A stretch of DNA of 64,000 bases from Bacillota bacterium (GCA_023421075.1 JAEZUM010000055.1:79350-143349), one strand, 5' to 3'; shown: positions 42,969 to 52,662, counted from the stretch's first letter. Numbers and translations are program-made. Notes: generated from the sequence alone by a model not told the origin.

Positions 42969-42986
42969 GAATTTCGATCGAAATTC
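42969..42986. promoter_or_regulatory. Perfect 18-base palindrome upstream of the ABC-F gene
   Basis: GAATTTCGATCGAAATTC reads the same on both strands. It lies 61 bases upstream of the ABC-F start codon, in the spot for an operator or near-promoter site. The rest of 42908-43179 holds no recognisable gene. Confidence 0.45.
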
Positions 42987-43179
42987 TTACCGAGGTTCTT
43001 TCTATGTGCAAAAACCTTTACACTGCTGTATATTTTAGCATATCAAACTTTACAAGTAAAGTTCGGCTTTATAAGGATAGCTTTCGGTAATATTGATCGG
43101 ACTTATATCATCAACTTCGTCTGTGGTGTGAACAGTAACAAATGGATTCTATGGCTTTTAAGTAAAGAACGGATACAAT

Positions 43180-43207
43180 TGACTTATTCTTAACAATCAA
43201 ATATAAT
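43180..43207 (+). promoter_or_regulatory. rex promoter with overlapping Rex-type operator
   Basis: TTGACT (43180-43185) and TATAAT (43202-43207) are 16 bases apart. TTGACTTATTCTTAACAA (43180-43197) matches the Rex consensus TTGTTAANNNNTTAACAA in its right half fully and in the left half partly, covering the -35 box. Autoregulation by NADH/NAD ratio is therefore likely. Confidence 0.7.
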
Positions 43208-43242
43208 TAATGTGAACATAACATGAAGAAGGAGGAGAGTCA

Positions 43243-43884
43243 TTGTATAAGAAAGAAATTTCCAAAGCAGTAATAAATCGATTGCCTAGATATTATCGAT
43301 ATTTAGGAGACCTGCTTGAGAAGGATGTCGTACGTATCTCATCCAAGGAATTGAGTGAAAAGATGAAGGTAACTGCTTCTCAGATCAGACAGGATCTGAA
43401 TAATTTTGGAGGATTCGGTCAACAGGGTTATGGTTATAATGTTGAGTATCTCCATTCTGAAATTGGGAAGATATTAGGGCTTGATACAAAATATAATGTT
43501 ATCATTATCGGAGCCGGTAATTTGGGACAAGCACTGGCAAACTATGTGGATTTTGAACGAAGAGGCTTTTTTGTGAAAGCAATTTTTGATGTAAGTCCCA
43601 AATTGATTGGTACACAAATTCGAAATATCATTGTTAGATCTTCCGACGATCTGGAGGCGTATATTAAAAGTAATCAGGTGGATATTGCTGCAATTACGGT
43701 TCCTAAAACAAAAGCGCCTATACTTGCTGCGGATTTAGCAAAATTGGGAATCAAAGGTATTTGGAATTTTGCACCAACCGATCTCAATCTTCCGAAGGAT
43801 GTCACTGTAGAGAATGTACATCTTGCCGAAAGTCTTATGAAGTTATCCTATCGTTTATCCGGCAGAGAAGATATGAAATCCTAG
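43243..43884 (+). CDS. rex: Redox-sensing transcriptional repressor Rex
   Basis: Rex senses the NADH/NAD+ ratio and controls fermentation genes. The 213-residue protein has an N-terminal winged helix (PRYYRYLGDLLEKDVVRISS and KVTASQIRQDLNNFG) and a Rossmann domain with IIGAGNLGQALANY near residue 88. The TTG at 43243 is preceded by GAAGGAGGAG and begins the family sequence. It is probably the first gene of a run that includes the coiled-coil gene and acpS-nnr-alr, and its promoter carries a Rex-like site. Confidence 0.96.
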   Translation: MYKKEISKAVINRLPRYYRYLGDLLEKDVVRISSKELSEKMKVTASQIRQDLNNFGGFGQQGYGYNVEYLHSEIGKILGLDTKYNVIIIGAGNLGQALANYVDFERRGFFVKAIFDVSPKLIGTQIRNIIVRSSDDLEAYIKSNQVDIAAITVPKTKAPILAADLAKLGIKGIWNFAPTDLNLPKDVTVENVHLAESLMKLSYRLSGREDMKS

Positions 43885-43913
43885 TGTTTGGCCAAGAAGG
43901 GTAGATTTGAACC

Positions 43914-44525
43914 ATGGGAAAAAAAGGGAAGAAGATTGATTTTACCAATGTAGTAAGAAATAAAAAATTACCCATCCTTACCCTGGATGCCAGATGGCAT
44001 GAGCTTTTTCCAGAGGATTTTAAGACTTCTGATATCAGGGAGTTGGAACAAAAGGTCAATAATCTTCTCAAATTGCAAGGCAAGTTGGTAAATGATATCA
44101 AAGATATGAAACGGCTCAAGAGCAGTTTACTTAAGGAAATCGTTGATAATATGAACATCGGTAAGGATTTGACCGGTAAAGCAAAAGAGAAGAAGTTAGA
44201 CAAGAATAAGCAGTATGTAAATGAATTAAATGAGAAAATAAATAAAGCAATGGATGATTTAGCTGACATTCCTTATCAGATCAAATTGGTAAATGAAGAG
44301 CTTTTGGCGGAAAGCATCAATGTTTTCTATCACGAGCTGGAAGAGAATAAGGAAGAGATGAAAGAGGTAACGGATTGGATTGCGAATATCAGGGAGGAGC
44401 TAAAACATAAAATCCTGATAAAGCAGGATCTGGAAGCAAAGAATTCATTGATTTATACATATATGCATGACATTCTTGGAGCAGAAATCATGGAATTATT
44501 TGATAAGGAACATGGTGGAAGATGA
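43914..44525 (+). CDS. Coiled-coil protein of unknown function downstream of rex
   Basis: The product is 203 residues, highly charged, predicted mostly helical, with heptad-like stretches from about residue 40 to 190 (for example IRELEQKVNNLLKLQGKLV). It has no membrane segment or signal peptide. The N-terminus GKKGKKIDFTNVVRNKKLPIL is basic. AAGAAGGG precedes the ATG. It starts 29 bases after rex, so the two are probably co-transcribed. I do not recognise a function. Confidence 0.7.
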   Translation: MGKKGKKIDFTNVVRNKKLPILTLDARWHELFPEDFKTSDIRELEQKVNNLLKLQGKLVNDIKDMKRLKSSLLKEIVDNMNIGKDLTGKAKEKKLDKNKQYVNELNEKINKAMDDLADIPYQIKLVNEELLAESINVFYHELEENKEEMKEVTDWIANIREELKHKILIKQDLEAKNSLIYTYMHDILGAEIMELFDKEHGGR

Positions 44526-44686
44526 TATAAACAAGAAATAAAAGAACATTGGGCTTCCCGTATACACAGTGAAATGACTGCTTCGTGTCAGATTAGCTTG
44601 TGGAGGGAGGCTCTTATCACATGCAAAGGATTTTATGATTAACACATAGTTGTTGTGGAGAAAGATAGCTTGATGGAGGATGGATA

Positions 44687-45049
44687 ATGATAACCGGAAT
44701 TGGCGTTGACTTGATTGAGGTTGCACGGGTAACTAAGGCGTGCCAAAAGGAAAGCTTTTTGAAACGATACTTTACGGATCAGGAAATTGAATTGATCACG
44801 AGGGATATTCATAAAGCCGCTGATAACTTTGCAGTGAAGGAAGCGGTCAGTAAGGTGCTTGGTACCGGGTTTCAATCCTTTTTCCCCATCGATATCGAGG
44901 TGCTTCGTACCTTAGAGGGTAAGCCTTATGTGAAGCTTTACGGAAAAGCAGAGGAGCTGGCCAAGGAGCAGGGGATTACTGCAATTCATGTATCAATCTC
45001 AAATACGAAAGAATATGCGAATGCTTTTGCAATCGGTGAGAAGCTTTGA
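44687..45049 (+). CDS. acpS: Holo-[acyl-carrier-protein] synthase
   Basis: AcpS moves 4'-phosphopantetheine from CoA to acyl carrier protein. The 120-residue protein has the start GIGVDLIEVARV with the metal-binding Asp near residue 8, the catalytic FAVKEAVSKVLGTG with Glu near 56 and the C-terminal VSISNTKEYANAFAI. TGGAGG precedes the ATG. It is followed after 34 bases by nnr and then alr, the usual order in Clostridia. Confidence 0.96.
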   Translation: MITGIGVDLIEVARVTKACQKESFLKRYFTDQEIELITRDIHKAADNFAVKEAVSKVLGTGFQSFFPIDIEVLRTLEGKPYVKLYGKAEELAKEQGITAIHVSISNTKEYANAFAIGEKL

Positions 45050-45083
45050 GACGGAGCAAGCGGTAGTATGGGAGGTATATGTT

Positions 45084-46649
45084 ATGAAATATGCTGTTGA
45101 TTCAACGAGAATGAAAATGATTGATGAATATACCATAGAGAATGCCGGAATTCCTGCTATGGAGTTAATGGAACGTGCTGCATTGGAGCTTGTTACGGTT
45201 ATGCAGCAAACCATATCAAAGGAAGACCGAATATTAGCAGTCTGCGGGCCGGGTAATAATGGCGGCGACGGAGTAGCGGCAGGAAGAATACTGTTTTTAC
45301 AGGGCTATTCTGTTGCCATTCTTTTGATCGGGGAAGAAAGCAAGTACTCATTACAAATGAAGGCTCAGTTGGATATGGTTAAGAATTTAGGAATACCATT
45401 TGAAAACAGCAACAAGCTCTCTGAATATAATATAATAATTGATGCGATTTTCGGGGTAGGTCTATCCAAGCCTGTGACCGGAGTCTATGAAGATGTGATC
45501 AATCTGATCAACGAGAATCCCAATATCGTGTACTCCGTGGATATTCCGTCGGGAATAACCACAGAGGATGGAACGATCCAAAATGTAGCTGTCAGAGCCA
45601 ATTTTACGGTGACCTTCGGACTGAATAAGATTGGTCTATTATTATACCCCGGAGCGGAGTATGCCGGTGAAGTCATCGTGGCAGATATCGGATTTTCGCA
45701 GGAGGCTACGATTAATTCCAAGCCGAATTCCTTTTATTATGAACCGAAGGATATAAGACTCCTTCCTGCCAGGAAGGATCATAGTCATAAGGGTACTTTT
45801 GGTAAGGTGCTGATTATTGCCGGTAGTAAGGGTATGGCAGGTGCAGCATGCTTGAGTGCAAAAGCAGCGTACCGAACGGGAGCCGGCCTTGTTAAGGTGA
45901 TTACTTCGGAGTGTAACCGTATTATCCTACAATCACAGATACCGGAAGCATTGTTTGGAGCATATGATGAAGCGGACCTGGATGCAGATCAGAAGCAACA
46001 GCAATTACTGAATGACCTGACATGGGCAACGGTGATTGTGGTAGGACCAGGGTTAGGACTCTCTAAAACCTCCGCGGAGCTTGTGGAGACGGTGATCCGA
46101 AAAGCAAAGGTACCTGTCATTATTGATGCAGATGCCATTACTTTAATATCCAGAAGGCTGGAGGAACACGAGGAAGCTCCCTCTCCCAACCGGCTTGCGA
46201 AGCGTATAGCCAGGTTGACTGAACTGATTCCGGAGGGTACGATTTTTACTCCGCATCCGGTAGAATTATCCAGATTATTAGGGCTTCCGGTCTCGGATAT
46301 TACAAATAATCTGATTGACACTGCCCATCAATGTTCTTATAATAATAAGTTGATATATGCCCTAAAGGATGCCAGAACGATTGTAGCATATGAGGATCGA
46401 TATTATATTAATGTATCCGGCAATCATGGAATGGCAACCGGCGGCAGCGGTGATGTATTAACCGGAATCATAGCAGCCTTGATTGCGCAGGGAATGGAGT
46501 CTTATGAGGCTACGTGCTTGGCCGTCTATATTCATGGCTGGGCCGGTGATGAGGCAGCTAAGGAAAAAAGCAGCTATTCTATGATGGCTGGTGATATTGT
46601 TAGTTCCATTGAAAAGGTACTCATTAATTATGAAAAAATACAAAAATGA
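45084..46649 (+). CDS. nnr: Bifunctional NAD(P)H-hydrate epimerase / ADP-dependent dehydratase
   Basis: This enzyme repairs damaged NAD(P)H hydrates. The 521-residue fusion has an N-terminal YjeF_N epimerase domain (CGPGNNGGDGVAAGRILF near residue 54; VYSVDIPSGI near 148) and a C-terminal carbohydrate-kinase-like dehydratase domain (HKGTFGKVLIIAGSKGMAGA near 233; GNHGMATGGSGDVLTGIIAA near 455). The open frame starts in acpS, but GGAGG eight bases before the ATG at 45084 decides the start. It lies in an operon with acpS and alr. Confidence 0.95.
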   Translation: MKYAVDSTRMKMIDEYTIENAGIPAMELMERAALELVTVMQQTISKEDRILAVCGPGNNGGDGVAAGRILFLQGYSVAILLIGEESKYSLQMKAQLDMVKNLGIPFENSNKLSEYNIIIDAIFGVGLSKPVTGVYEDVINLINENPNIVYSVDIPSGITTEDGTIQNVAVRANFTVTFGLNKIGLLLYPGAEYAGEVIVADIGFSQEATINSKPNSFYYEPKDIRLLPARKDHSHKGTFGKVLIIAGSKGMAGAACLSAKAAYRTGAGLVKVITSECNRIILQSQIPEALFGAYDEADLDADQKQQQLLNDLTWATVIVVGPGLGLSKTSAELVETVIRKAKVPVIIDADAITLISRRLEEHEEAPSPNRLAKRIARLTELIPEGTIFTPHPVELSRLLGLPVSDITNNLIDTAHQCSYNNKLIYALKDARTIVAYEDRYYINVSGNHGMATGGSGDVLTGIIAALIAQGMESYEATCLAVYIHGWAGDEAAKEKSSYSMMAGDIVSSIEKVLINYEKIQK

Positions 46650-46710
46650 CCACAGTACTGACATTTTTGTTAGGTTAGGAGTGACAAAGGGAATGAATGA
46701 GGGATATGGT

Positions 46711-47853
46711 ATGAACGGTGACAACACCTACTATAGAGTTCAGGCAAATGTCAACCTGGATGCAATCAGGCATAATCTTCTTGAGGTTAGAAAAAAACTG
46801 GATCAGGATACAAAGCTTATGGTTATCATCAAAGCGGACGCCTACGGACATGGTGCTGTTCCTCTGGCGAAAGCAATCGGAGACAGCGGTAAGATAGATT
46901 ACTATGGCGTAGCGATCATCGAGGAGGCAGTAGAGCTCCGGGAAGCAGGAATTAATAAACCGATTCTAGTTCTTGGCTATACCCCAAAGGAGCAGTACAA
47001 TTTGGTCGTAGCAAATGATGTGGCTCAGACGGTCTTTCAATTTGATATGGCAAAGGCTCTATCCGAAGAGGCGAAACGTCAGGGGAAAATCGCAAAGATT
47101 CACATTAAAATAGATACGGGCATGACAAGAATAGGTTATACGGACACCTATGACAGTGTAAATGAGATAAAACGGATCATAGCTCTCGATCATATCGAAG
47201 TGGAAGGACTGTTTTCCCATTTCGCATGTGCAGACGAAACAGATAAGACCAGTACGCAGAAACAGCTGGAGCGATATATTAATTTTATAAAAATTCTGGA
47301 ACAGGAAGATATACATATTCCGGTAAAACATATCGCCAATAGTGCAGGTATTATTGAATTCCCTAAGGCGTATTTTAATATGGTACGTTGCGGAATTGCA
47401 ACCTATGGTATCTATCCTTCTGATATGGTGAATCGGGAAGAAATCATACTAACACCGGCCATGGAGATTAAGACACATGTTATTTTTGTAAAAGAGGTTG
47501 AGTCGGGTGTGGGTGTCAGTTACGGCTCCACCTATGTTACTGATAAGAAGACCAAAATTGCTACCATTCCGGTGGGTTACGCAGATGGCTATTCCCGTAA
47601 CCTTTCAAATCAAGGAAAGGTCATAATTCATGGGCAATATGCTCCTATTCTCGGACGCATCTGCATGGATCAATTCATGGTGGATGTGACAGAGATAAAG
47701 GATGTAAAGCAGGGGGATATTGTAACCTTACTGGGGAAGGATGGAGATGCCTGCATATCCGCAGAGGAGCTTGCAGAATGGTCTCATTCTTTTGCGTATG
47801 AGCTGGTATGTACCGTCGGTAAGCGTATTCCGAGAGTACACCTACAGACTTAA
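46711..47853 (+). CDS. alr: Alanine racemase
   Basis: Alr interconverts L- and D-alanine for peptidoglycan, using pyridoxal phosphate. The 380-residue protein has the PLP Lys at residue 41 in VIIKADAYGHGAV, the C-terminal catalytic Tyr in GVSYGSTYV and the ligand region GRICMDQFMVDVT. Several starts are in frame (46630, 46693, 46711). GAGGGA six bases before 46711 and the closeness to the conserved RVQANVNLDAIRHN favour 46711; 46693, with AGGAG at 11 bases, is possible. It is followed by a MazF-type gene, as in many Firmicutes. Confidence 0.95.
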   Translation: MNGDNTYYRVQANVNLDAIRHNLLEVRKKLDQDTKLMVIIKADAYGHGAVPLAKAIGDSGKIDYYGVAIIEEAVELREAGINKPILVLGYTPKEQYNLVVANDVAQTVFQFDMAKALSEEAKRQGKIAKIHIKIDTGMTRIGYTDTYDSVNEIKRIIALDHIEVEGLFSHFACADETDKTSTQKQLERYINFIKILEQEDIHIPVKHIANSAGIIEFPKAYFNMVRCGIATYGIYPSDMVNREEIILTPAMEIKTHVIFVKEVESGVGVSYGSTYVTDKKTKIATIPVGYADGYSRNLSNQGKVIIHGQYAPILGRICMDQFMVDVTEIKDVKQGDIVTLLGKDGDACISAEELAEWSHSFAYELVCTVGKRIPRVHLQT

Positions 47854-47996
47854 AGACAATCGAAGATGAAAGCGCAGCTATGTTCTGGATCGTAAGAAAA
47901 CATTTACACTTTATGGAATACACACGAAGAAATTGGCAATAATACTAACGTGACAGCGGGCAGATTTAATTACCCTGATTTTGGAGTGTGAATAAA

Positions 47997-48353
47997 GTGG
48001 TTATCAAACGAGGAGATATTTTTTACGCTGATTTACGGCCGGTGGTAGGATCCGAGCAAGGTGGAGTCAGACCCGTTCTGATCATTCAGAATGATACAGG
48101 AAATAAACATAGTCCTACTGTAATATGTGCAGCAATTACATCAAAAATGAATAAGGCTAAGCTCCCCACGCATGTGGAACTGGATGCTGAAAAATATGGA
48201 ATAGTAAAGGATTCGGTTATTTTATTGGAGCAGGTACGTACCATTGACAAATCAAGATTAAAAGAAAAGGTATGTCATTTGGACCGGGATGTATTGAAGA
48301 AAATAGATAAGGCACTTATCATCAGTTTTTCTTTGGATACATATTTTAGATAA
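47997..48353 (+). CDS. ndoA: MazF/NdoA-type endoribonuclease toxin
   Basis: This is an mRNA interferase of 118 residues. The sequence follows B. subtilis NdoA closely: KRGDIFYADLRPVVGSEQGGVRPVLIIQ near the N-terminus (given as KRGDIFYADL and GSEQGGVRPVLIIQND), TSKMNKAKLPTHVEL in the middle and SVILLEQVRTIDKSRL near residue 80. GTG at 47988 abuts the ribosome-binding site; GTG at 47997 is ten bases from GGAG and matches the family start. The usual antitoxin gene does not fit in the 143 bases between alr and this gene. A strong terminator follows. Confidence 0.93.
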   Translation: MVIKRGDIFYADLRPVVGSEQGGVRPVLIIQNDTGNKHSPTVICAAITSKMNKAKLPTHVELDAEKYGIVKDSVILLEQVRTIDKSRLKEKVCHLDRDVLKKIDKALIISFSLDTYFR

Positions 48354-48356
48354 CGA

Positions 48357-48384
48357 AAAAGGGAACCCAAAAGGGTTCCCTTTT
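48357..48384 (+). terminator. Terminator after the MazF gene
   Basis: AAAAGGGAACCC (48357-48368), a 4-base loop and GGGTTCCCTTTT (48373-48384); a textbook intrinsic terminator. Confidence 0.93.
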
Positions 48385-48868
48385 GTTATACAGCAGGGGA
48401 GCTGTATAACCATAGCGTATAATAGGGTGGGAGTAGAAAGTGTTTTATCACTGTCTATGGATATATTATATAAGGCAAATGTGTACACATTGTGACGATT
48501 TTATAAAATTTAGCTAAAAAGGTGAAACAATATATGAAATTAAAACAAAGAAAAAAGAACCGTCTTTTTGAGGGATAGGTTCTTTTGCTTTTAATCATGA
48601 CAATAGAAAGCCTTGGTAAACGGCTTCCTATTGTATATTTATAATGTAGGGAGGAGGAGAGTGAAAATTATCACTTTCTAGTTCTTAGTATAAATGGAAG
48701 ATATGAGATAAGTATGGATAGAATATAGAATTTTTGTGAACAAACTGGCACATAAATGTGGCAGAGCGGATGTCAGCATCCAATATGATTTACTTGCTAT
48801 AATTATGTTTATTGTGTAATATTATGTTGAGTATGTTAGCGAGAGTGAAGCGGGGACAGGATAATTAT
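48385..48868. other. Gene-free stretch with two hairpins upstream of second YesM
   Basis: No protein gene is supported. Two stem-loops are present: AAAAGAACC/GGTTCTTTT (48553-48561 with 48578-48586, T-rich tail) and ACAATAG-AAGCC with its complement (48600-48612 with 48622-48634). The remainder is AT-rich leader and promoter region for the kinase operon. Confidence 0.5.
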
Positions 48869-50641
48869 ATGAAAAAATTGTATTTTAATAATTTGACAAT
48901 CAGAAGCAAGCTGCTTCTGCTCTACATCTTCTGTGTATTAATTCCGATTATCATAACGGATGCAATCATAATGTATACCGTAAATGTCAATTACAACGAA
49001 AGTCAGCTTAGAGATCTTCGTCATGCCATAGAGCGTGTCGAATACAATCTGGGTCAGAATATCGAAGCGTGTACCTTGTTCACGAATAATATGTATACCG
49101 ATAGCTTATTAGACAAATTCCTAAATAAACAATATTCCAGCTTCAATGATTATTATGATGAGTATAATAAGATGCTTGATAATAATAGCTTGAGCTATAA
49201 TTATAATGCCGGACTATTATATAAGATAGAGATTTTTGCCGACAATGACACGATGATCGGTGGAGGAAAGATCTCTACCATAAATGCGGTCAAGAATTCC
49301 CTGTGGTACAAGGAGTTCGAAAAAAATGGAAGGGATATCTTTCTTTTTGCGTATTATGATGAGACAAAGAAGTATATACCCGGTAGTGGCTCCAGCCGAA
49401 CAATCAGTATTATCCGAAGGCTTGATAACTTTGGAACGAACAATATTGAAAAGCTGCTCAAAATAGATGTTAATTATAATATCTTACTGATGCATGTCTT
49501 GAATGAGAAGATTGAAGGAACAATTTATGTAAGAAATAAAGATTATATCCTTTTTTCCAATCTTCCGAACACCAATGGTATGAAGATGTTTGAAGCAGCC
49601 GATAGTATTAGTAACCGATTGCCAACGATCAGCAGGACCTTTGAAAGCGGCAATCAGGATTGGGAGATCGTGGTATATGCAAAGGAAACCCCTTTCTGGA
49701 ATGTACTGATCCAGAATAAGGGCCTTCTTTACTTGATCGTTTTAGATATTTTTGTTCCATCTCTTCTTATTTATATGATCGGAAAATCAATTTCCCATCG
49801 TCTGACCGTTGTATCTGCTTATTTGGGCAAGGTGGAGAATGAGCAATTTGAGATGATCGACTGCAAGGAGGGAGAGGACGAGATTGGAAAGGTTATTAAA
49901 AGCTATAATATGATGGTGGTTCGAATAAAGGATCTGATTGAGGTTGTATTTAAGAAAAACGCTGAGAAGCAGGCTCTGGAGCTCTCGAAGAAACAGGCTG
50001 AGCTTCAGGCAATTCAAAGTCAGGTAAATCCGCATTTCTTATTCAATACCTTAGAGACAATACGTATGCGGAGTCTGATTAAGGATGAGAAGGAGACCGC
50101 CAATATTATCGGTGAACTGGCCATTCTGTTTCGAAAGAGCATGACTTGGGGAAAGGATTGTATCACCATCAATGAGGAAATGGAATTTATTGAGAAATAC
50201 ATTAATATACAGAAATATCGTTATGGAGATAAAATAAAGTTCTATCATTATATTATGCCGGAGTGTAAAACGTATCTGGTTCCAAAGCTCACCATCAGCA
50301 GCTTTATTGAAAATGCCTGCGTGCATGGTCTTGAGGCTACCGAGAATGAGGGGGTAATCTCGCTCACCATTACCAAGAATGAGGAATTTTTATTTATAGA
50401 AATCTCTGACAATGGAAAAGGCTTTGAAGAGAAACGATTGGAAGAAATCCGTAATATGATCGCTCATGCAGACCATAAGATGTTAAGTGAGTCTAAGAGT
50501 ACCGGAATGCTGAATGCTTATTTGAGATTAAAAATGCATTTCGATAATCAGATTAATTTTGATATTGACAGTAAAACGGAAAATGGTACGGATATCCTGA
50601 TACAGATACCGTTATGCTCCATAGAAAATTCGGTTAATTAG
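48869..50641 (+). CDS. YesM-type sensor histidine kinase (second system)
   Basis: This is a 590-residue membrane sensor. A first span at about residues 13-35 (LLLLYIFCVLIPIIITDAI) and a second near 290-310 enclose an extracellular sensor region. A HAMP-like part and coiled linker lead to the phospho-acceptor His in NPHFLFNTLETIRMR near 390, and the ATPase N and G boxes are ENACVHGLE and ISDNGKGFEEK near 515. The open frame begins at 48812; the ATG at 48869 begins the typical short basic N-terminus and has AGG eight bases before, though the ribosome-binding site is weak. It is 27 bases upstream of its regulator gene. Confidence 0.9.
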   Translation: MKKLYFNNLTIRSKLLLLYIFCVLIPIIITDAIIMYTVNVNYNESQLRDLRHAIERVEYNLGQNIEACTLFTNNMYTDSLLDKFLNKQYSSFNDYYDEYNKMLDNNSLSYNYNAGLLYKIEIFADNDTMIGGGKISTINAVKNSLWYKEFEKNGRDIFLFAYYDETKKYIPGSGSSRTISIIRRLDNFGTNNIEKLLKIDVNYNILLMHVLNEKIEGTIYVRNKDYILFSNLPNTNGMKMFEAADSISNRLPTISRTFESGNQDWEIVVYAKETPFWNVLIQNKGLLYLIVLDIFVPSLLIYMIGKSISHRLTVVSAYLGKVENEQFEMIDCKEGEDEIGKVIKSYNMMVVRIKDLIEVVFKKNAEKQALELSKKQAELQAIQSQVNPHFLFNTLETIRMRSLIKDEKETANIIGELAILFRKSMTWGKDCITINEEMEFIEKYINIQKYRYGDKIKFYHYIMPECKTYLVPKLTISSFIENACVHGLEATENEGVISLTITKNEEFLFIEISDNGKGFEEKRLEEIRNMIAHADHKMLSESKSTGMLNAYLRLKMHFDNQINFDIDSKTENGTDILIQIPLCSIENSVN

Positions 50642-50668
50642 GAAAGTATACACAGGAGGGTAATGTGA

Positions 50669-52273
50669 ATGATAAAAATTATGATTGCTGATGATGAACC
50701 CTTTATTCGTCAGGGACTCAAAATTCTGATTAACTGGGAGCAGTATGGCTTTGAAATCTGTGGAGAGGCTGCTAACGGGAAGGAAGCACTTGAGCTGATG
50801 GGTGAGATGGAATATGATCTGGTCATTACCGATATCAAGATGCCTGGTATGAGTGGCTTAGAGTTGATTGAGTATACCTGGGAGAAGGTATCAAAGCATA
50901 CAAGATTTATTATTTTAAGTGGGTTTTATGAATTCGAATATGCAAGAAAAGCAATTAAATACGGTGTTGTCGATTATGTTTTAAAACCGGTACAAAAGGA
51001 CGAACTAATCCGTGCTCTCGAGAATTATAAGGAGCAATATTTTAAAAAGATTGCTGAACGGAAGAAACTGGAGTACTCTGATAAGTTGGTATTCGATCGT
51101 CAGCTCGCGTACCTGATTTCTGATAAATATGATAATGAAAATCTGGAGTACGTAAAGAATGTACTTTCTTATTATAAGGAAGTAAGGTATATCAGTATAG
51201 AGTACGATCCCTCAGAGCCAAAATTCAAAGCTCTGACGAAGGAGAGCAAGATTAAGGTAAAGAATGAGCTTTATGATGCGCTTAGGGCGTACCTTGGTGA
51301 TTACTGGTATCATGCTTATATGGAATCACATCCGTATGAAGATATTTATGGAGTAGGCTTTCTGTTTGCAAAACAGTTCGCGGAAGAGGCAGGCATTAGT
51401 GAGAAGGAATATATTCAGAAGCTTTACAGCCGTCTGACTGATTCGGTCTCCTACAAATTAACCATCTATATCGGTCAAAGGGTGGAGGAGATCAGTTTGA
51501 TATCCGAATCCTATAAATCGGCAACGATTGCCAGAACCTTTCAGCTTTTCTCAAAGCCGCAGGATATTGCTTACTATGATGAGATCGAAGGCAAGCAGGG
51601 CACCAATCGACATCCGGTTGATAAAGAAATGATGGATGATCTGATTCGGTCAATCGAAGAAAACAATACAGAGGAAATTGAAAAGAAGATTGAAGAGGTG
51701 TACGAGCATTTTAAAGAGCTGGCGACAGAGCCGGATATCATTAAAATCAACCTGGATTACCTGTTGTTTAATCTGATCAGTCTGGCAAAGGATCTGGATT
51801 CGGATTTTGATCAGGAAGAAATATATCGTATGATAAGTCAGGGAGGCTACGAGCAGATTGCAGTTCGTGGCAGTGTGAAGCATTTTAAAGAATTCGCGCT
51901 GGAGTTCTCCAACTATCTTCTGGAAATTAGACAACACGCCTTTGGAGGAGTTCTGACAGAGATAGAGAAGGAGATCACCGAGCACTATATGGATAATCTC
52001 AGCCTGAAATCCCTGAGTGAGAAATACTATATCAACAGCGCTTATCTCGGACAGATATTTAAACGACAGTTTGGAAATTCTTTCAAGGATTATCTGAATA
52101 ATTACCGCATAGACCGTGCTGCGGAGCTCTTAATACGCTCCGATGAAAAGGTATATTTGATAGCCAGTGAAGTCGGGTTTAATAATACGGATTATTTTAT
52201 TTCGAAATTCGTGCAAATTAAGGGTATTACGCCGTTACAATATCGTAAACAGTTTATAAATCGTAAAGGATGA
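50669..52273 (+). CDS. YesN-type response regulator with AraC domain (second system)
   Basis: This is a 534-residue regulator. The receiver domain at residues 1-120 has IMIADDEPFIRQGL, the phospho-Asp in LVITDIKMPGMSG and the Lys in DYVLKPVQKDEL. A middle region of about 290 residues is poorly conserved, as in long YesN proteins. The C-terminal AraC domain includes LSEKYYINSAYLGQIFKRQFG and FNNTDYFISKFVQIKGITPLQYR. CAGGAGGG precedes the ATG. It probably drives the downstream binding-protein and permease genes. Confidence 0.92.
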   Translation: MIKIMIADDEPFIRQGLKILINWEQYGFEICGEAANGKEALELMGEMEYDLVITDIKMPGMSGLELIEYTWEKVSKHTRFIILSGFYEFEYARKAIKYGVVDYVLKPVQKDELIRALENYKEQYFKKIAERKKLEYSDKLVFDRQLAYLISDKYDNENLEYVKNVLSYYKEVRYISIEYDPSEPKFKALTKESKIKVKNELYDALRAYLGDYWYHAYMESHPYEDIYGVGFLFAKQFAEEAGISEKEYIQKLYSRLTDSVSYKLTIYIGQRVEEISLISESYKSATIARTFQLFSKPQDIAYYDEIEGKQGTNRHPVDKEMMDDLIRSIEENNTEEIEKKIEEVYEHFKELATEPDIIKINLDYLLFNLISLAKDLDSDFDQEEIYRMISQGGYEQIAVRGSVKHFKEFALEFSNYLLEIRQHAFGGVLTEIEKEITEHYMDNLSLKSLSEKYYINSAYLGQIFKRQFGNSFKDYLNNYRIDRAAELLIRSDEKVYLIASEVGFNNTDYFISKFVQIKGITPLQYRKQFINRKG

Positions 52274-52662
52274 TTCAAAATAGTCTAAAGAGGCCGTTTC
52301 AACATAATCAAGACAACTTAAGATAGGGGAATAGCATTAGAGGATGCATATTAACCTTATCTTGTTTATGTTTTGAAACCACCTCTTTTTTTATTGTCCG
52401 GTGAAACAGTAAGTATACATGCTTCACCGGACAACCTCTGGATTTGGGTGATTTTGTATATCTTTTATGCATTTTAGACAAAATACTAATTATTATAAAA
52501 CAAATTATAATGAAATATAATTATTAGTATTTTGACTATACTTTGTAAGTTGAGAATAATGCTTAGGAATGGTATCATTTAATCAACTGGTAATTGCAAT
52601 TTGTATAGAAAATTCAGATATGCAATTGGCAAGAACAGTAAAATAGTATAGGGAGGACCACT
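52274..52662. terminator. Terminator and second hairpin between regulator and binding-protein genes
   Basis: Hairpin 1 (52287-52392): AAAGAGG and GTTTCAACATAA on the left pair with the right arm 52366-52388, followed by seven Ts; it ends the kinase-regulator operon. Hairpin 2: a 15-base repeat with one mismatch at 52394-52408 and 52420-52434 (TTGTCCGGTGAA). The remaining 230 bases are AT-rich promoter and leader of the transporter operon, without a gene. Confidence 0.7.
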
